In this document: positions 1 to 9,432 of the stretch, in pieces
Layout: each line of letters opens with the position of its first letter
How positions within the stretch are numbered: the first letter of the stretch is position 1
Origin: a virus
Strand: one strand, 5' to 3'
DNA: 64,000 nt
Virus record (IMG/VR): IMGVR_UViG_3300045971_000354
Location: 1 to 64,000 of that record
The notes under the pieces: generated by a model
What the model saw: only the letters and a program-made list of their open reading frames with translations
Told to the model about the DNA's origin: nothing
The model's database searches: none
Position numbers and translations under genes: made by a program

Positions 1-127
1 TTGCAGTAGTTGCGCTCACCGCACTTACAGCAGTACCAACTAATAATGTAGTTGTTGATACAAATGTCGCTGTATTTGCACCCATTCGTAATATCTGACC
101 AGTTGTGCCTGTTCCGATGAATCCAGT
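1..127 (-). repeat. 127-bp perfect direct repeat, copy 1 (partner 2749-2875)
   Basis: Bases 1-127 are identical, base for base, to 2749-2875 inside the same fiber gene, and diverge at 128/2876. The match may extend left beyond the window. The surrounding repeats are only similar, so this pair looks like a recent duplication or gene conversion. Confidence 0.9.
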
Positions 128-3100
128 AATACCTGGAGAGATCTGATAATGAATTACACCTGCTGTTCCACCTGCGATATTTGTTGCTGTAGTTGCCGAG
201 GCAACTTGTAATGTAGACGACCCAACTAGGGAATACGCAACTGCCGCACTTGTTGCAGTAAATGCATATGTTGCAGTAGTTGCATAACCGACTTGCGTAG
301 TTGATGTACTTGCTAACGCATATGCAGTAGCCGCACTTGTCGCAGTAGTTGCACTTACCGCAGTTCCAACTAATAATGTCGTTGTTGAAACAAATGTCGC
401 TGTATTTGCACCCATCGCCAATAGCTGACCAGTAGTACCAGTTCCGATGAATCCAGTTAGGCCGGATGCAGTTTGATATGCAATTGCTCCAAAAGTTCCA
501 CCTGCGATATTAGTTGCAGTAGTTGCAGTTCCATTTATAGTTCCCGCAAATGCTCCAACGAATGAGGTTGCAGTTACAGTTCCACCTACAAACAATCCAC
601 CTGCAATACCAACTCCACCTGCAACTTGCAATGCACCGGTGTTTGTTGAGTTTGTAGAAGCAGTGCTTGCAGCAAGTATAACACCGGTCTTAAATGTTCC
701 GTATGTCGTAGTTCCGGTAAACACACCAGATGTATTTTCAGCACCTGTATTATACCACTCTAAATATTTTGTGTTGTTTGCTAAAACTAATGCGCCATTT
801 TGATCAGCCCCATTAAAATAATGGAACATTAAACCTATATCTTTCCCGTCATCTACTGCCCAGGTACCGGATGGAGGAGTATGTAAATCAAGTAGGTTAT
901 CAGTGTAAATGGTATTAGTGCTTAGAACGTAAGTAGCTGTGCCATTAAATGTTACGGGGCCACTAAATGTAACTGGATTAACAACAGTACCGCCTACCCA
1001 ACTATAGGCAGTAGCCGCACTTGTCGCAGTAGTTGCATTTACAGCACTTACCGCAGTTCCAACTAATAATGTCGTTGTTGATACAAACGTCGCAGTGTTT
1101 GCACCCATCGCCAATAGCTGACCAGTAGTGCCTGTGCCAATAAATCCAGTAATTCCTGGAGAGATCTGATAATGAATTACTCCAGCTGTTCCGCCTGCAA
1201 TGTTAGTTGCAGTAGTCGCCGACGCAACTTGTAACGCAGCAGAGCCCACTAATGAGTAAGCAATTGCTGCCGATGTTGCAGTAAATGCATTTGTTGCGGT
1301 GTTGGCATAACCTACTTGAGTTGTTGAAGTACTTGCTAGTGAATAGGCAACTGCGGCAGAAGTTGCTGTATTTGCAAATCCAACTTGAGTTGTTGAAGTA
1401 CTTGCTAATGAGTAAGCAGTAGCCGCACTTGTTGCCGTAGTTGCACTAACGGCATTTACAGCAGTTCCAACTAATAATGTAGTAGTTGATACAAATGTTG
1501 CGGTATTTGCACCCATCTGTAGCAACGTACCTGTAGTACCTGTGCCAATAAATCCAGTAATTCCTGGGGAGATCTGATAATGAATTACCCCAGCTGTTCC
1601 ACCTGCGATATTTGTTGCAGTAGTTGCAGATGCCACTTGCAAAGAAGCAGAGCCAACTAACGAGTAGGCAACGGCTGCACTAGTTGCTGTATTTGCAAAT
1701 CCCACTTGAGTTGTTGAAGTACTTGCTAACGAGTAAGCAACGGCAGCAGATGTTGCAGTATTCGCATAACCGACCTGAAGTGTCGAAGTCGATACGAATG
1801 TCGCTGTATTTGCACCCATCGCTAATACTTGACCAGTAGTACCAGTTCCAATGAAACCAGTTATGCCTGGGGAAATTTGATAATGAATTACCCCAGCTGT
1901 TCCACCTGCAATATTAGTTGCCGTTGTTGCTGAAGCCACTTGTAATGTAGACGACCCAACTAATGAGTAAGCTACAGCAGCAGAGGTAGCAGTATTTGCA
2001 AATCCAACTTGTGTAGTCGATGTACTTGCTAATGAGTAGGCGACTGCCGCACTTGTCGAAGTGTTCGCATAACCTACTTGAATAGTTGACGTTGAAACAA
2101 ATGTTGCGGTGTTTGCACCCATTTGTAATAACGTACCAGTAGTACCTGTTCCAATAAATCCAGTAATTCCTGGGGAGATCTGATAATGAATTACCCCAGC
2201 TGTTCCACCTGCGATATTTGTTGCTGTTGTTGCGGAAGCTACTTGCAAAGAAGCAGAGCCAACTAGGGAATAAGCAACAGCAGCAGATGTCGCAGTATTT
2301 GCAAATCCAACCTGAGTAGTTGAGGTACTTGCTAATGAGTAGGCAACGGCTGCACTTGTCGCAGTAGTTGCACTAACTGCATTTACAGCAGTGCCGACTA
2401 ATAATGTAGTTGTTGATACAAATGTTGCTGTATTTGCACCCATTTGTAATAACGTACCAGTTGTACCAGTTCCAATGAAACCAGTTATGCCTGGAGAGAT
2501 CTGATAATGAATTACTCCAGCGGTTCCACCTGCAATATTAGTTGCAGTAGTTGCAGATGCCACTTGTAAAGAAGCCGACCCAACTAATGAGTAAGCAATT
2601 GCTGCTGATGTCGCAGTATTTGCAAATCCAACCTGGGTAGTTGAGGTACTTGCTAATGAGTAGGCAACGGCTGCACTTGTCGCAGTATTTGCGTATCCAA
2701 CCTGGGTAGTTGAGGTACTTGCTAATGAGTAGGCAACCGCAGCAGAAGTTGCAGTAGTTGCGCTCACCGCACTTACAGCAGTACCAACTAATAATGTAGT
2801 TGTTGATACAAATGTCGCTGTATTTGCACCCATTCGTAATATCTGACCAGTTGTGCCTGTTCCGATGAATCCAGTTAGGCCGGACGCAGTTTGATATGCA
2901 ATTGCTCCTGCACTGCCGCCTGCGATATTAGTAGTTGTAGTTGCATTTGAAACTGCGCCTATAAATGTTCCCACGAATGAGGTTGCATTTAATACCCCAG
3001 TGAACGGATTATAGGTTAACTTAGATGAATTAACTTTAACCGCAGTCGAACCGGTTGTTGCAGCTGAAAACATTGGATAGTATGTTACATTAGTACCAGT

Positions 3101-4627
3101 ATCATCAGTTACTGTACTGTTTCCTACTACTGATCCGTCATACGTTGTGCCGGCATCGTAGCTCATTAATTTTATAGTTGTATATCCAACAGTGGATAAT
3201 TTCGGAGCAACTCCAGTTTGCCAGGTAATAGATGCAGGCCATGTTAATGGCGACTCAATTCCGCTTGTATTTGTAACTCTTATTGTATACTCGGCCCACA
3301 TTTGAGCGCCGGATTGCCTGTTTACTGCACCAGTTAATGTTATTACAGTCGGTAATGCAACTGTAAGATCATGATATGCTCCAGATACACTACTAAAGTC
3401 AATTGTAAACGTTCCGCCGTTTGCAAAATCGCTCATCCACAAGAACCCCATAGACCCTATAACATTAACGGATCCGCCAATGCCTGAAGTAGATGCCCCG
3501 GGTTGAAATTCAACGTGGCCGCCCTGACCCGACCCAGAGGATCCAGGTTGTAAGAACACACTGCCGGCGCGGGTTGTACCAGTATTGGAATTCGTATACA
3601 TACGAATATGATTGCCAACTTCCGATCGAAGAATTAACGATCCGCCGCCCGATACACTTGGGGGTTGCCAAATAGAATCGCTTTGTCCACCAAGCATTAC
3701 AGGATAAGCTGCGGTTGATGTACCAACAGCTAATGTCTTGTTTACATCATCGTATGTGAAATCTGAACTGAATACCGTTGTATTCGTTGCTGTTTGGAAC
3801 GGTACCTGAGTTGCCGTGCCGCCTAATAAATTTGCGGCGTTGGTTGCAGTAATCGAAGTGGTACTCGGACCAGGAGTAATGGTCGAAGTTGTAAGCTCTT
3901 TTGTTAGCGGATTATAGTAAACTGCAAAGACAGTAGCTGAAAAAGTAGCATCACTGCGTACTGGAGCAATATAAGTTCCAGTATTGGCTGCGTTTACTGC
4001 TACTCCGATCGCACTAATAATAATACTACCAGTTACTTGATTTGTCTGGCCGGCTAGATTTCCAATTGCAATCGAATTTACACCTTGGCTAGAATTTCCG
4101 GCTTGTTGGCCAATTGCAACTGCCTGTGCACCTTGACTTGTCTGGCCGGCTGCATTTCCAACTGCAACAGTATTTGAACCTTGCGTTGATGCGCCGGCGA
4201 ATGGACCAATTGCAACTGCCTGTGAACCTTGAGTTGTTGCGCCGGCATTTGAGCCAACTGCAACTGCGCTCCCGCCTTGCGTAGTGGAACCGGCTTGTTG
4301 GCCAACTGCAACAGTATTTGAACCTTGCGTTGTTTGGCCGGCACTGATACCAATTGCAACTGCACGGCTACCTTGCGTTGTTTGGCCGGCTTGATTTCCA
4401 ATCGAAACAGTATTTGAGCCAGGTGTTGTTCCGAGCCCAAGTGCAATCGACGTTGCATTCGGCAAAGAAATATTCCCACCGACATTTAAGTTTTGGCCTA
4501 TCCCCACGCCTCCCGCAACAATTAATGCACCAGTTGAGGTGTTTGTGCTCGTAGCATTTGATAATAGTGTCGCGGTTGTTGAAACCACAAGACCATTCTT
4601 GACCTTGAAATCATTATTTGTTGCCAT
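1..4627 (-). CDS. Large repeat-built tail-fiber-like protein with YadA-head-like repeats (3' end outside window)
   Basis: The frame starts at the ATG at 4625-4627 (MATNNDFKVKNGLVV) and stays open to base 1, so about 1542 codons are visible and the C-terminus is missing. Residues about 30-51 carry the fiber motif STGALIVAGGVGIGQNLNVGG. Residues about 71-197 are eight 16-residue repeats of the type AVAIGxxAGxTTQG, which resemble the left-handed beta-roll repeats of YadA-type trimeric adhesin heads. After a unique section come many Ala/Thr/Ser repeats (AVAYSLASTSTTQVG), repeats containing GITGFIGTGTTG, and one copy (about 720-960) of a block with HTPPSG and DDGKDIGL that also occurs in the next two fibers. 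A TAAATA late-promoter motif lies 39 nt upstream. The role in host-surface binding is inferred from architecture and position; I do not know the receptor. Confidence 0.8.
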   Translation of the reverse strand, partial: MATNNDFKVKNGLVVSTTATLLSNATSTNTSTGALIVAGGVGIGQNLNVGGNISLPNATSIALGLGTTPGSNTVSIGNQAGQTTQGSRAVAIGISAGQTTQGSNTVAVGQQAGSTTQGGSAVAVGSNAGATTQGSQAVAIGPFAGASTQGSNTVAVGNAAGQTSQGAQAVAIGQQAGNSSQGVNSIAIGNLAGQTNQVTGSIIISAIGVAVNAANTGTYIAPVRSDATFSATVFAVYYNPLTKELTTSTITPGPSTTSITATNAANLLGGTATQVPFQTATNTTVFSSDFTYDDVNKTLAVGTSTAAYPVMLGGQSDSIWQPPSVSGGGSLILRSEVGNHIRMYTNSNTGTTRAGSVFLQPGSSGSGQGGHVEFQPGASTSGIGGSVNVIGSMGFLWMSDFANGGTFTIDFSSVSGAYHDLTVALPTVITLTGAVNRQSGAQMWAEYTIRVTNTSGIESPLTWPASITWQTGVAPKLSTVGYTTIKLMSYDAGTTYDGSVVGNSTVTDDTGTNVTYYPMFSAATTGSTAVKVNSSKLTYNPFTGVLNATSFVGTFIGAVSNATTTTNIAGGSAGAIAYQTASGLTGFIGTGTTGQILRMGANTATFVSTTTLLVGTAVSAVSATTATSAAVAYSLASTSTTQVGYANTATSAAVAYSLASTSTTQVGFANTATSAAIAYSLVGSASLQVASATTATNIAGGTAGVIHYQISPGITGFIGTGTTGTLLQMGANTATFVSTTTLLVGTAVNAVSATTATSAAVAYSLASTSTTQVGFANTATSAAVAYSLVGSASLQVASATTATNIAGGTAGVIHYQISPGITGFIGTGTTGTLLQMGANTATFVSTSTIQVGYANTSTSAAVAYSLASTSTTQVGFANTATSAAVAYSLVGSSTLQVASATTATNIAGGTAGVIHYQISPGITGFIGTGTTGQVLAMGANTATFVSTSTLQVGYANTATSAAVAYSLASTSTTQVGFANTATSAAVAYSLVGSASLQVASATTATNIAGGTAGVIHYQISPGITGFIGTGTTGTLLQMGANTATFVSTTTLLVGTAVNAVSATTATSAATAYSLASTSTTQVGFANTATSAAVAYSLASTSTTQVGYANTATNAFTATSAAIAYSLVGSAALQVASATTATNIAGGTAGVIHYQISPGITGFIGTGTTGQLLAMGANTATFVSTTTLLVGTAVSAVNATTATSAATAYSWVGGTVVNPVTFSGPVTFNGTATYVLSTNTIYTDNLLDLHTPPSGTWAVDDGKDIGLMFHYFNGADQNGALVLANNTKYLEWYNTGAENTSGVFTGTTTYGTFKTGVILAASTASTNSTNTGALQVAGGVGIAGGLFVGGTVTATSFVGAFAGTINGTATTATNIAGGTFGAIAYQTASGLTGFIGTGTTGQLLAMGANTATFVSTTTLLVGTAVSATTATSAATAYALASTSTTQVGYATTATYAFTATSAAVAYSLVGSSTLQVASATTATNIAGGTAGVIHYQISPGITGFIGTGTTGQILRMGANTATFVSTTTLLVGTAVSAVSATTA
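2749..2875 (-). repeat. 127-bp perfect direct repeat, copy 2 (partner 1-127)
   Basis: This is the second identical copy, 2748 bp from the first, in the same reading frame. It encodes part of the GITGFIGTGTTGQ / TATFVSTTTLLVG repeat unit. Confidence 0.9.
4037..4417 (-). repeat. Eight 48-bp (16-residue) YadA-head-like coding repeats
   Basis: Eight consecutive units inside the 5' part of the leftmost fiber gene encode S/A-x-A/T-V-A-I/V-G-x-x-A-G-x-T/S-T/S-Q-G. The AIG..AG..QG spacing is that of trimeric beta-roll adhesin heads, although the classic YadA unit is 14 residues rather than 16. The DNA copies have diverged at third positions. Confidence 0.75.
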
Positions 4628-4665
4628 TCAGTTTCCCCTATCCACAGTAACGGCAGTTACAGATG

Positions 4666-4673
4666 TATTTAGC
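4666..4673 (-). promoter_or_regulatory. Candidate T4-type late promoter (GCTAAATA)
   Basis: The minus-strand sequence GCTAAATA lies 39 nt before the ATG of the leftmost fiber. It shares the TAAATA core of the T4 late promoter TATAAATA recognised by gp55-RNA polymerase, and recurs before other transcription units here. Confidence 0.5.
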
Positions 4674-4683
4674 TCAATTTTTA

Positions 4684-7600
4684 TTAAGCAGCAATTGTAG
4701 TTCTATTGCCTTTGATAATCATCGATGTTGGAACATAATTAGGAGTAAATGTAACTGTTATGTTGCCGCCGCCAAGGGTTGCATCAAATGTTCCTAGTTC
4801 GCCTGCATTTGTGCTCAGACCGTATTCATTTTTGTAAGCAATTGTTCCATTATGGAAAACCGTCATTTCAGTTATATGCACATTTGTACCGTCAACTACT
4901 TGCCATAAGTAACGAGCAGTTCTATAGGTTGCAATTGCAAATACATCTAAATTAACCAATGCATTTGTTGTTATTGCTGCGCTTGTATAAGAAGCAATCG
5001 TAGTGTTACCTACGTTAACAGTAGTTGCGGTAAAGACTCCGCCTACAAACAATCCGCCGCCAATTCCAACTCCGCCCACCACCTGCAATGCACCGGTATT
5101 TGTCGAGGATACTGCGGTCGATGAGTTAATTATCACAGTGCTAGACGATACAATAAGGCCTGTTACTGTTTGGCCGTATCCGTAGATCGACATGTTTCCA
5201 GATTCTGATCTAATACTGTTAGTCCCAGCTGATCCGCCATTTATTAATACTCGATTACCAGAAACTCCGAATTGGCCAACGTCACCAGATGTTCCAGTTC
5301 CGAATGCTCCGTTAACTGTTCCGAATATATTTGCGCCTTGTATATTGCCCGGAGTAACAATATTTCCACCGATGTTTACTGCACCAGAAGACGGATTAAT
5401 GGTAAAGGAGCTAGTTGTATATTGTGCTAGATAAGTTGACGATGCAGGATTTGCATTAACAAATGTAGGATAATAAGATGCACTTGCTGACTGCGCAACA
5501 GTTGCTACATTAATTGCATTAGTTGCAGTGTTAACTACTCCTGCTACAGTTCCTGCAAATGTTCCGATAAATGTAGTTGCAGTAACAGTTCCACCTACAA
5601 ACAATCCACCGCCAATTCCAACTCCACCTACTACCTGTAATGCACCTGTATTAGTTGAGTTTGTAGAAGCAGTACTTGCAGCAATAATAACTCCAGTCTT
5701 AAATGTTCCATAAGCTGTAGTACCAGTGAATACACCTGATGCATTTTCAGCGCCTGTATTATACCACTCTAAATATTTTGTATCGTTTGCTAAAACTAAT
5801 GCGCCATTTTGATCAGCACCGTTATAATAGTGGAACCTTAAACCTATATCTTTCCCGTCATCTACTGCCCACGGAGTTCCTGTTCCTCCAGGTGGAGTGT
5901 GTAACTCAAGCATATTATCAGTATAGACTGTGTTGGTGCTTAGGACGTAAGTAGCCGTGCCATTAAATGTTACAGTTCCACTAAATGTAACTGGATTAGG
6001 GACTGTGCCACCCACCCAACTATAGGCAGTAGCAGCAGAAGTAGCAGTAGTTGCACTTACTGCACTTACCGCAGTTCCAACTAACAATGTTGTTGTTGAT
6101 ACAAATGTTGCAGTATTTGCACCCATCGCCAATACTTGACCAGTTGTACCTGTGCCGATGAATCCAGTAATTCCTGGAGAGATCTGATAAGGTAGTGCAC
6201 CGGCTGTTCCACCTGCAATGTTAGTTCCAGTAGTTGCGTATGCAACCTGGAATGACGACGTACTTGCCAACGAGTACGCAATTGCTGCATACGTTGAAGT
6301 AGTCGCAGTATTTGCATAACCGACTTGTGTAGTTGAAGTACTTGCTAACGAGTAGGCAACAGCAGCGAATGTTGCGGTAGTTGCATTAACTGCATATCCT
6401 ACTTGTGTAGTCGATGTACTTGCCAACGAGTATGCAATTGCTGCATACGTTGATGTAGTTGCGTTAACTGCATATCCAACTTGTGTAGTTGAAGTACTTG
6501 CTAACGAATACGCAACGGCAGCGAATGTTGCGGTAGTTGCATTAACTGCATATCCTACCTGAAGAGTCGATGTTGATACAAATGTTGCGGTATTTGCACC
6601 CATTTGTAATAATGTACCAGTAGTGCCAGTTCCAATAAATCCGGTAATTCCCGGAGAGATCTGATAATGAATTACTCCAGCAGTGCCGCCTGCAATGTTA
6701 GTTGCAGTAGTCGCCGACGCAACTTGTAACGCAGCAGATCCTAATAAGGAATACGCAACGGCTGCACTTGTCGCAGTAAATGCATATGTAGCAGTAGTTG
6801 CATATCCTACTTGTGTAGTCGATGTACTTGCTAACGAGTACGCAATAGCAGCAAATGTTGAAGTAGTTGCAGTGTTTGCGTAACCAACTTGTGTGGTTGA
6901 AGTACTTGCTAGTGAATAAGCGACAGCAGCAGATGTTGCGGTAGTTGCATTAACTGCATACCCAACTATTAATGTCGTAGTCGATACAAACGTTGCAGTA
7001 TTTGCACCCATTTGTAATAACGTACCCGTAGTACCTGTTCCAATGAAACCAGTAATTCCCGGAGAGATCTGATAATGAATTACTCCAGCAGTGCCGCCCG
7101 CAATGTTAGTTGCCGTTGTTGCAAATCCAACCTGGAATGTTGTTGTGCTTGCAAGTGCATATGCTACAGCAGCAAATGTCGCTGTAGTTGCATTAACTGC
7201 GTAACCTACCTGGGTAGTTGAGGTACTTGCTAACGAGTAGGCAACGGCTGCGCTTGTTGCGGTAGTTGCATTAACTGCATATCCTACCTGAAGAGTTGAG
7301 GTTGAAACAAATGTTGCAGTATTACCTGTCTGCATTTGCAATACAGTTCCTACAGAACCAGTTGTAATAAACGAAGTTAGGCCCGGAGCAGTTTGTACCG
7401 GTATAAATCCAGCTTGACCACCTGCAATGTTAGTTGCCGTCGTTGCAAGTCCTACTTGATATGATCCAGTATTTGCTAAATTGTACGCAACAGCAGCAAA
7501 CCCGACAAATGTAGTTGATGTATTTGCTAGTGCATATGCAACTGCGGCATACGTAGAAGTATTTGCATATCCTACTTGCGTTGTTGAAGTGCTTGCTAGC

Positions 7601-9363
7601 GAATAAGCAACGGCTGCAAATGTTGAGGTAGTCGCTGTATTTGCGTAACCGACTTGAGTAGTTGAGGTACTTGCTAACGAGTAAGCAATTGCTGCATACG
7701 TTGAAGTAGTCGCTGTGTTTGCATACCCTACTTGAGATGTTGACGTACTTGCTATAGAATAAGCAACAGACGCATATGTCGCAGTAGTTGCGTTAACTGC
7801 ATATCCAACTTGAGTAGTTGATGTGCTTGCTAACGAATACGCAACCGCAGCAGAAGTGGAAGTAGTTGCATTAACTGCATAACCGACTAATAATGTAGTT
7901 GTTGATACAAATGTTGCGGTATTTGCACCCATTTGTAATAACGTACCTGTAGTACCTGTGCCGATGAATCCAGTTATACCTGGAGAGATCTGATAATGAA
8001 TTACCCCAGCTGTTCCACCTGCGATATTTGTAGCAGTTGTGATAGTTCCAATAACGGATCCGCTTACGGTTAAGTTTCCGCTAATAGATACTAAACCAGT
8101 TGATGGATTAATACTAAGAGAACTAGTAGTATAATACGCCTGATACGTTGACGAGGCAGAGTTTGCGTTAACAAATGTAGGATAGAAAGCTGCGTTCGTG
8201 ACAGTTGACACAGTCGCCAAGGTATACGCATTGGTTGCAGTATTAACTACACCAGTTACTGTTCCATTAAAGATACCGTTAATTGAGCCGCCGACATATA
8301 AGTTTCCAGCAATTCCAACACCGCCGGCAACTTGCAATGCGCCGGTGCTCGACGATCCAGAAGTCGTAGTATTTGCTAAAAGGATAGCGCCAGTCTTAAA
8401 TGTTCCGTAAGTTGTTGTTCCAGTAACTACACCTAATACACTTTCAGTTCCTGTGCTATACCACTCTAAATATTTGGTATCGTTTGCTAAAACTAACGCA
8501 CCAGATTGATCTGCTCCATTAAAATAACGGAATTTAAAACCTATATCTTTCCCGTCATCTACTGTCCAGGCTCCAGATGGAGGAGTATGTACTTCGATAA
8601 TATTATCGGTATAGTAAGTGTTTGTACTTAGGACGTAAGTTGCCGTACCATTAAATGTTACATTTCCATTAAATGTAACTGGATTAGGAACAGTCCCACC
8701 TACCCAACTGTAGGCAGTAGCAGCAGAAGTTGCTGTAAATGCCGTGATTGCATTTACTGAGGTGCCAACTAACAACGTTGTAGTTGACACAAATGTTGCA
8801 GTGTTTCCAACTTGTTGTTGTAAAAGATTTCCTACAGATCCGGTGTTAATAAAAGAAGTTACGCCTGGCGTCGATTGTACTGGTATAAATCCCGCAGAGC
8901 CGCCTGCAATATTTGTAGAAGTTGTAATAGTTCCAACAACAGATCCGCTTACAGTTAAGGTTCCGCCGATATTTACTGCACCAGTTGCTGGATTAATATT
9001 AAAAGAACTTGTAGTATATTCTGCTAGATAAGTCGACGATGCAGGATTTGAACTTACAAATGTAGGATAGAAAGCTGCGTTGGTTGTGGTTGCAATAGCA
9101 GCAATTGTGTAAGCGTTAGTTGAGGTATTAACAACTCCGTTAACCGTTCCGTTAAAGATTCCGTTTATTTGTCCGCCAACATATAAGTTGCCAGCAATAC
9201 CGACACCACCTGCAATAACTACAGCACCAGTTATAGTTGAATTACTTGTGAGAGTCGACGACGATATGATCGTCCCTGTTGTTACGACATTACTTGTAGA
9301 CGAGTCTACTTGAAAGTTTCCGACTGTTAAGCCGTTGTGAACGAAAAAGTTTTTCGTTGCCAT
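4684..9363 (-). CDS. Large repeat-built tail-fiber-like protein, 1559 aa
   Basis: I place the start at the ATG 9361-9363 (MATKNFFVHNGLTVG) and not at an in-frame start 14 codons earlier, because the sibling fiber begins MSNKFFYVHNGLTVGG and AGGGA precedes this ATG. The N-terminal GLTVG segment is followed by TGAVVIAGGVGIAGNLYVGG. The body has two copies of the block with HTPP...DDGKDIG...TKYLEWY (about 8400-8700 and 5700-5980). Between them are tandem 26-residue units of the form VGYAxxATTxTxAAVAYSLASTSTTQ, and several repeats with GVIHYQISPGITGFIGTGTTG. The last 95 residues form a domain shared with the next two fibers (xxYRTARYLW...VFHNGT). It is very rich in Ala, Thr and Ser, as expected of a long beta-structured fibrous protein. 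A tail-fiber role is inferred. Confidence 0.82.
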   Translation of the reverse strand: MATKNFFVHNGLTVGNFQVDSSTSNVVTTGTIISSSTLTSNSTITGAVVIAGGVGIAGNLYVGGQINGIFNGTVNGVVNTSTNAYTIAAIATTTNAAFYPTFVSSNPASSTYLAEYTTSSFNINPATGAVNIGGTLTVSGSVVGTITTSTNIAGGSAGFIPVQSTPGVTSFINTGSVGNLLQQQVGNTATFVSTTTLLVGTSVNAITAFTATSAATAYSWVGGTVPNPVTFNGNVTFNGTATYVLSTNTYYTDNIIEVHTPPSGAWTVDDGKDIGFKFRYFNGADQSGALVLANDTKYLEWYSTGTESVLGVVTGTTTYGTFKTGAILLANTTTSGSSSTGALQVAGGVGIAGNLYVGGSINGIFNGTVTGVVNTATNAYTLATVSTVTNAAFYPTFVNANSASSTYQAYYTTSSLSINPSTGLVSISGNLTVSGSVIGTITTATNIAGGTAGVIHYQISPGITGFIGTGTTGTLLQMGANTATFVSTTTLLVGYAVNATTSTSAAVAYSLASTSTTQVGYAVNATTATYASVAYSIASTSTSQVGYANTATTSTYAAIAYSLASTSTTQVGYANTATTSTFAAVAYSLASTSTTQVGYANTSTYAAVAYALANTSTTFVGFAAVAYNLANTGSYQVGLATTATNIAGGQAGFIPVQTAPGLTSFITTGSVGTVLQMQTGNTATFVSTSTLQVGYAVNATTATSAAVAYSLASTSTTQVGYAVNATTATFAAVAYALASTTTFQVGFATTATNIAGGTAGVIHYQISPGITGFIGTGTTGTLLQMGANTATFVSTTTLIVGYAVNATTATSAAVAYSLASTSTTQVGYANTATTSTFAAIAYSLASTSTTQVGYATTATYAFTATSAAVAYSLLGSAALQVASATTATNIAGGTAGVIHYQISPGITGFIGTGTTGTLLQMGANTATFVSTSTLQVGYAVNATTATFAAVAYSLASTSTTQVGYAVNATTSTYAAIAYSLASTSTTQVGYAVNATTATFAAVAYSLASTSTTQVGYANTATTSTYAAIAYSLASTSSFQVAYATTGTNIAGGTAGALPYQISPGITGFIGTGTTGQVLAMGANTATFVSTTTLLVGTAVSAVSATTATSAATAYSWVGGTVPNPVTFSGTVTFNGTATYVLSTNTVYTDNMLELHTPPGGTGTPWAVDDGKDIGLRFHYYNGADQNGALVLANDTKYLEWYNTGAENASGVFTGTTAYGTFKTGVIIAASTASTNSTNTGALQVVGGVGIGGGLFVGGTVTATTFIGTFAGTVAGVVNTATNAINVATVAQSASASYYPTFVNANPASSTYLAQYTTSSFTINPSSGAVNIGGNIVTPGNIQGANIFGTVNGAFGTGTSGDVGQFGVSGNRVLINGGSAGTNSIRSESGNMSIYGYGQTVTGLIVSSSTVIINSSTAVSSTNTGALQVVGGVGIGGGLFVGGVFTATTVNVGNTTIASYTSAAITTNALVNLDVFAIATYRTARYLWQVVDGTNVHITEMTVFHNGTIAYKNEYGLSTNAGELGTFDATLGGGNITVTFTPNYVPTSMIIKGNRTTIAA
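6230..7870 (-). repeat. Tandem 78-bp (26-residue) coding repeats
   Basis: Units encoding VGYAxxATTxTxAAxAYSLASTSTTQ follow each other with a 78-bp period inside the 1559-aa fiber, clearest at about 7570-7860 and 6300-6560, and are interrupted by a longer unit containing GITGFIGTGTTG. Shorter 23-residue relatives fill the neighbouring fiber at 1240-2760. Repeat boundaries are approximate. Confidence 0.7.
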
Positions 9364-9389
9364 AGATCTATATTTCCCTAATAGCAAGC

Positions 9390-9413
9390 CAGGGACGCTT
9401 CGCAACGTCCCTG
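9390..9413. other. Intergenic hairpin between two fiber genes
   Basis: CAGGGACG (9390-9397) and CGTCCCTG (9406-9413) form an 8-bp perfect stem with an 8-base loop in the 69-bp gap between two fiber genes. No T-run follows on the minus strand, so an RNA-stabilising or processing element is more likely than a terminator for the fiber transcript. On the plus strand it is followed by an AT-rich tract. Confidence 0.5.
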
Positions 9414-9432
9414 TATTTTATAATTCTAAAAG

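Noticed and set aside
1-9400. Regular repeats as a possible CRISPR array
   Set aside because: The repeats are in-frame coding units of 48, 69 or 78 bp that vary between copies, with no unique spacers and no cas genes.
9364-9405. N-terminal extension of the 1559-aa fiber (start at 9405)
   Set aside because: The extension covers the intergenic hairpin, and the MATKNFFVHNGLTVG start matches the sibling fiber's beginning.
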